Positions 5,893 through 7,072 of a DNA stretch of 7,072 nucleotides are shown one piece after another. The DNA comes from Spirochaetaceae bacterium (lineage in GTDB: Bacteria > Spirochaetota > Spirochaetia > Treponematales > Breznakiellaceae). A program made the position numbers and the translations under genes. The stretch covers positions 1-7,072 of the forward strand of contig JAISDG010000036.1 of the NCBI GenBank assembly GCA_031265015.1, in the 5' to 3' direction. Each line of letters opens with the position of its first letter. Position 1 is the first letter of the stretch. Below the pieces are notes generated by a model. It saw only the letters and a list, made by a program, of their open reading frames with translations, made no database searches and was not told the DNA's origin.

Positions 5893-7072
5893 GCGGCTGG
5901 TTTTTGAGAACATCAATTCCCTGGCGGGAAAATGGGAAATCGATTTTACCGATCCTTCCTTTAGCGAAGGGATATTTATTCTTTCCGGTCCTACCGGAGC
6001 GGGCAAGACCACTATCCTGGACGCGGTCTGCCTTGGCCTCTATGGAAAGACATCCCGGCAGAGCATCGGTCCCAAAAAAAATGAAGTTATGACCAAGGGA
6101 ACGCGGTATTGCTTTTCCCAGGTTGAATTTGAAAGCCTGGGAAAAGTATTCCGGTCCCTGTGGGAGCACCGGCAAAAAAAGGGGGACAACGGCTTTGCCG
6201 GGGTAACCCGGAAAATTTATGAGATCACCGGCGGGGAAGAAAAGGCCGCCGCCGAAAGCGTTAAAGACGCGGAAAGGGAAATTACCGGCATCCTCAAAAT
6301 GGACTTTACGCAGTTTACCAGCGCGGTCCTTCTGCCCCAGGGCAAATTCGATCAGTTCCTGAACGCGGAAAAGAAAGTCCGTTCCGGGATTCTGGAAAAG
6401 ATTACCGGGGCCCAGGATTATTCTAAAATAGGCGCGGCGGTACATAAACGGAAAGCAGAAGAAGATCACCGGCTGGAACTTTTTAAGGCCGCCGCCGGCG
6501 AAGTGCGTACTTTAAGCGCGGAAGAAGAGGAAGAGACATCCCTGCGCGTGGAGGAACAAAACAGGCTGGCGGCGGAAAAAAGCAAAACCCTCCGGGAATG
6601 TGAACAAAAACTGGCCGGGTGTAAAAAGCATGAAGCGCTGCAGGCGGAAACGGCGGCGCTGCGGAAAACGCTGGAAGCACTCAAGAAGGAAGAATCGGAC
6701 CAGGCCTCGGAATTCGCCATGCTGGAAACCGCGAAGAAAGCAAACGAACTTTCCCCTGTGGTTACGGATTGGGAGCGGTGCGTAAAAGATAAAGCCCGCC
6801 TGGACGCGGAAACCGCGGCGGTACAAAAAGATTTGGCGGACCTGGCAAAAAAAGAAGCGGACCTAACGCCCCTGCTGGCAGGGGCGGAAGTAAAGCGAAA
6901 CCGGGCGGAGGAACAGTATAACGCTTCGGAGCCCCTGTTGAAAATACTGCGGACCCTTAGCTTTGAACTGCAGCTGAAACGGCACGGCAAAACGCAAAAA
7001 ACGGCGGAACTCAGCCGGGCCGAAGCGGCGGCCGCGGAACAGGACCGGGGACTGGCCGAAACAAAAGCCGGC
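5882..7072 (+). CDS. sbcC: SbcC ATPase subunit (Rad50-like), N-terminal part
   Basis: This is the ATPase and coiled-coil subunit of the SbcCD nuclease, which binds DNA and controls access of SbcD to its substrate. The first 397 codons are present and the frame is open at the right edge. The N-terminus MKIRRLVFENINSLAGKWEIDF is typical of SbcC. Walker A GPTGAGKTT spans residues 36-44 and the Q-loop region SAVLLPQGKFDQFL lies at about 147-160 (Q153), followed by LEKITGAQDYSKIG. From about residue 187 the sequence becomes a long Glu/Lys/Ala-rich coiled coil. The zinc-hook CxxC and the C-terminal signature and Walker B motifs are not reached, because family members run to about 1,000 aa. The ATG at 5882 overlaps the sbcD stop by 11 bases and has GAGG nine bases upstream (5869-5872) plus a closer GGGGA, both inside the end of sbcD. 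No frameshift or premature stop is visible in the part present. Confidence 0.96.
   Translation, partial: MKIRRLVFENINSLAGKWEIDFTDPSFSEGIFILSGPTGAGKTTILDAVCLGLYGKTSRQSIGPKKNEVMTKGTRYCFSQVEFESLGKVFRSLWEHRQKKGDNGFAGVTRKIYEITGGEEKAAAESVKDAEREITGILKMDFTQFTSAVLLPQGKFDQFLNAEKKVRSGILEKITGAQDYSKIGAAVHKRKAEEDHRLELFKAAAGEVRTLSAEEEEETSLRVEEQNRLAAEKSKTLRECEQKLAGCKKHEALQAETAALRKTLEALKKEESDQASEFAMLETAKKANELSPVVTDWERCVKDKARLDAETAAVQKDLADLAKKEADLTPLLAGAEVKRNRAEEQYNASEPLLKILRTLSFELQLKRHGKTQKTAELSRAEAAAAEQDRGLAETKAG

Noticed and set aside
5846..6990. Minus-strand open frames opposite sbcC (207 aa and 174 aa)
   Set aside because: They are antisense to the SbcC ATPase head and coiled coil. The Ser/Phe/Ala-rich composition is the mirror image of the Glu/Lys/Ala-rich coiled coil.
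1..7072. Undescribed defence or mobile system
   Set aside because: Uma2 and SbcCD are nuclease-related, but the gene order is explained by ordinary housekeeping genes. No transposase, integrase, direct-repeat boundary or toxin-antitoxin pair is visible.

Overview
The window carries seven protein-coding genes in three transcription blocks. It looks like chromosomal DNA of a GC-rich bacterium. FtsH with a proline-rich cytoplasmic leader, a single-domain bacteriohemerythrin, MscS and SbcCD together would fit a spirochaete such as a termite-gut Treponema-like lineage. That placement is an inference from gene content and protein style; the sequence contains no rRNA or other decisive marker. No RNA genes, insertion sequences, CRISPR arrays or integrase genes were seen.

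Layout. (1) Positions 1-2094, minus strand: ftsH (membrane AAA+ zinc protease), followed with a 4-base ATGA overlap by the first 43 codons of a Uma2-family (DUF820) nuclease-fold gene that runs off the left edge. (2) Positions 2210-2731, plus strand: a bacteriohemerythrin with all seven di-iron ligands, divergent from ftsH across a 115-bp spacer. (3) Positions 2765-4479, minus strand: a two-gene unit in which a DUF432-like protein overlaps an MscS-family mechanosensitive channel gene by ATGA. Its 3' end converges on the hemerythrin gene with only 33 bp between them. (4) Positions 4537-7072, plus strand: sbcD overlapping sbcC by 11 bases. sbcC is cut by the right edge after 397 codons.

How the genes work together. 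SbcD (Mre11-like nuclease) and SbcC (Rad50-like ATPase) form one DNA-end and hairpin-processing complex. The DUF432-like protein and MscS are probably made together and may form an envelope-stress module. FtsH handles membrane-protein quality control, and why a Uma2 gene is coupled to it is unknown. Hemerythrin probably binds O2 or NO.

The most interesting signals are regulatory or structural rather than a new system. Three genes (hemerythrin, the DUF432-like gene, sbcD) lack a usable Shine-Dalgarno and have -10-like hexamers within about 5-9 bases of their ATG, suggesting leaderless or nearly leaderless mRNAs. The sbcD/DUF432 divergent spacer holds a perfect 10-bp palindrome. sbcD contains an in-frame run of 9-bp tandem repeats in its linker. 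I did not find a clear undescribed defence or mobile system here.
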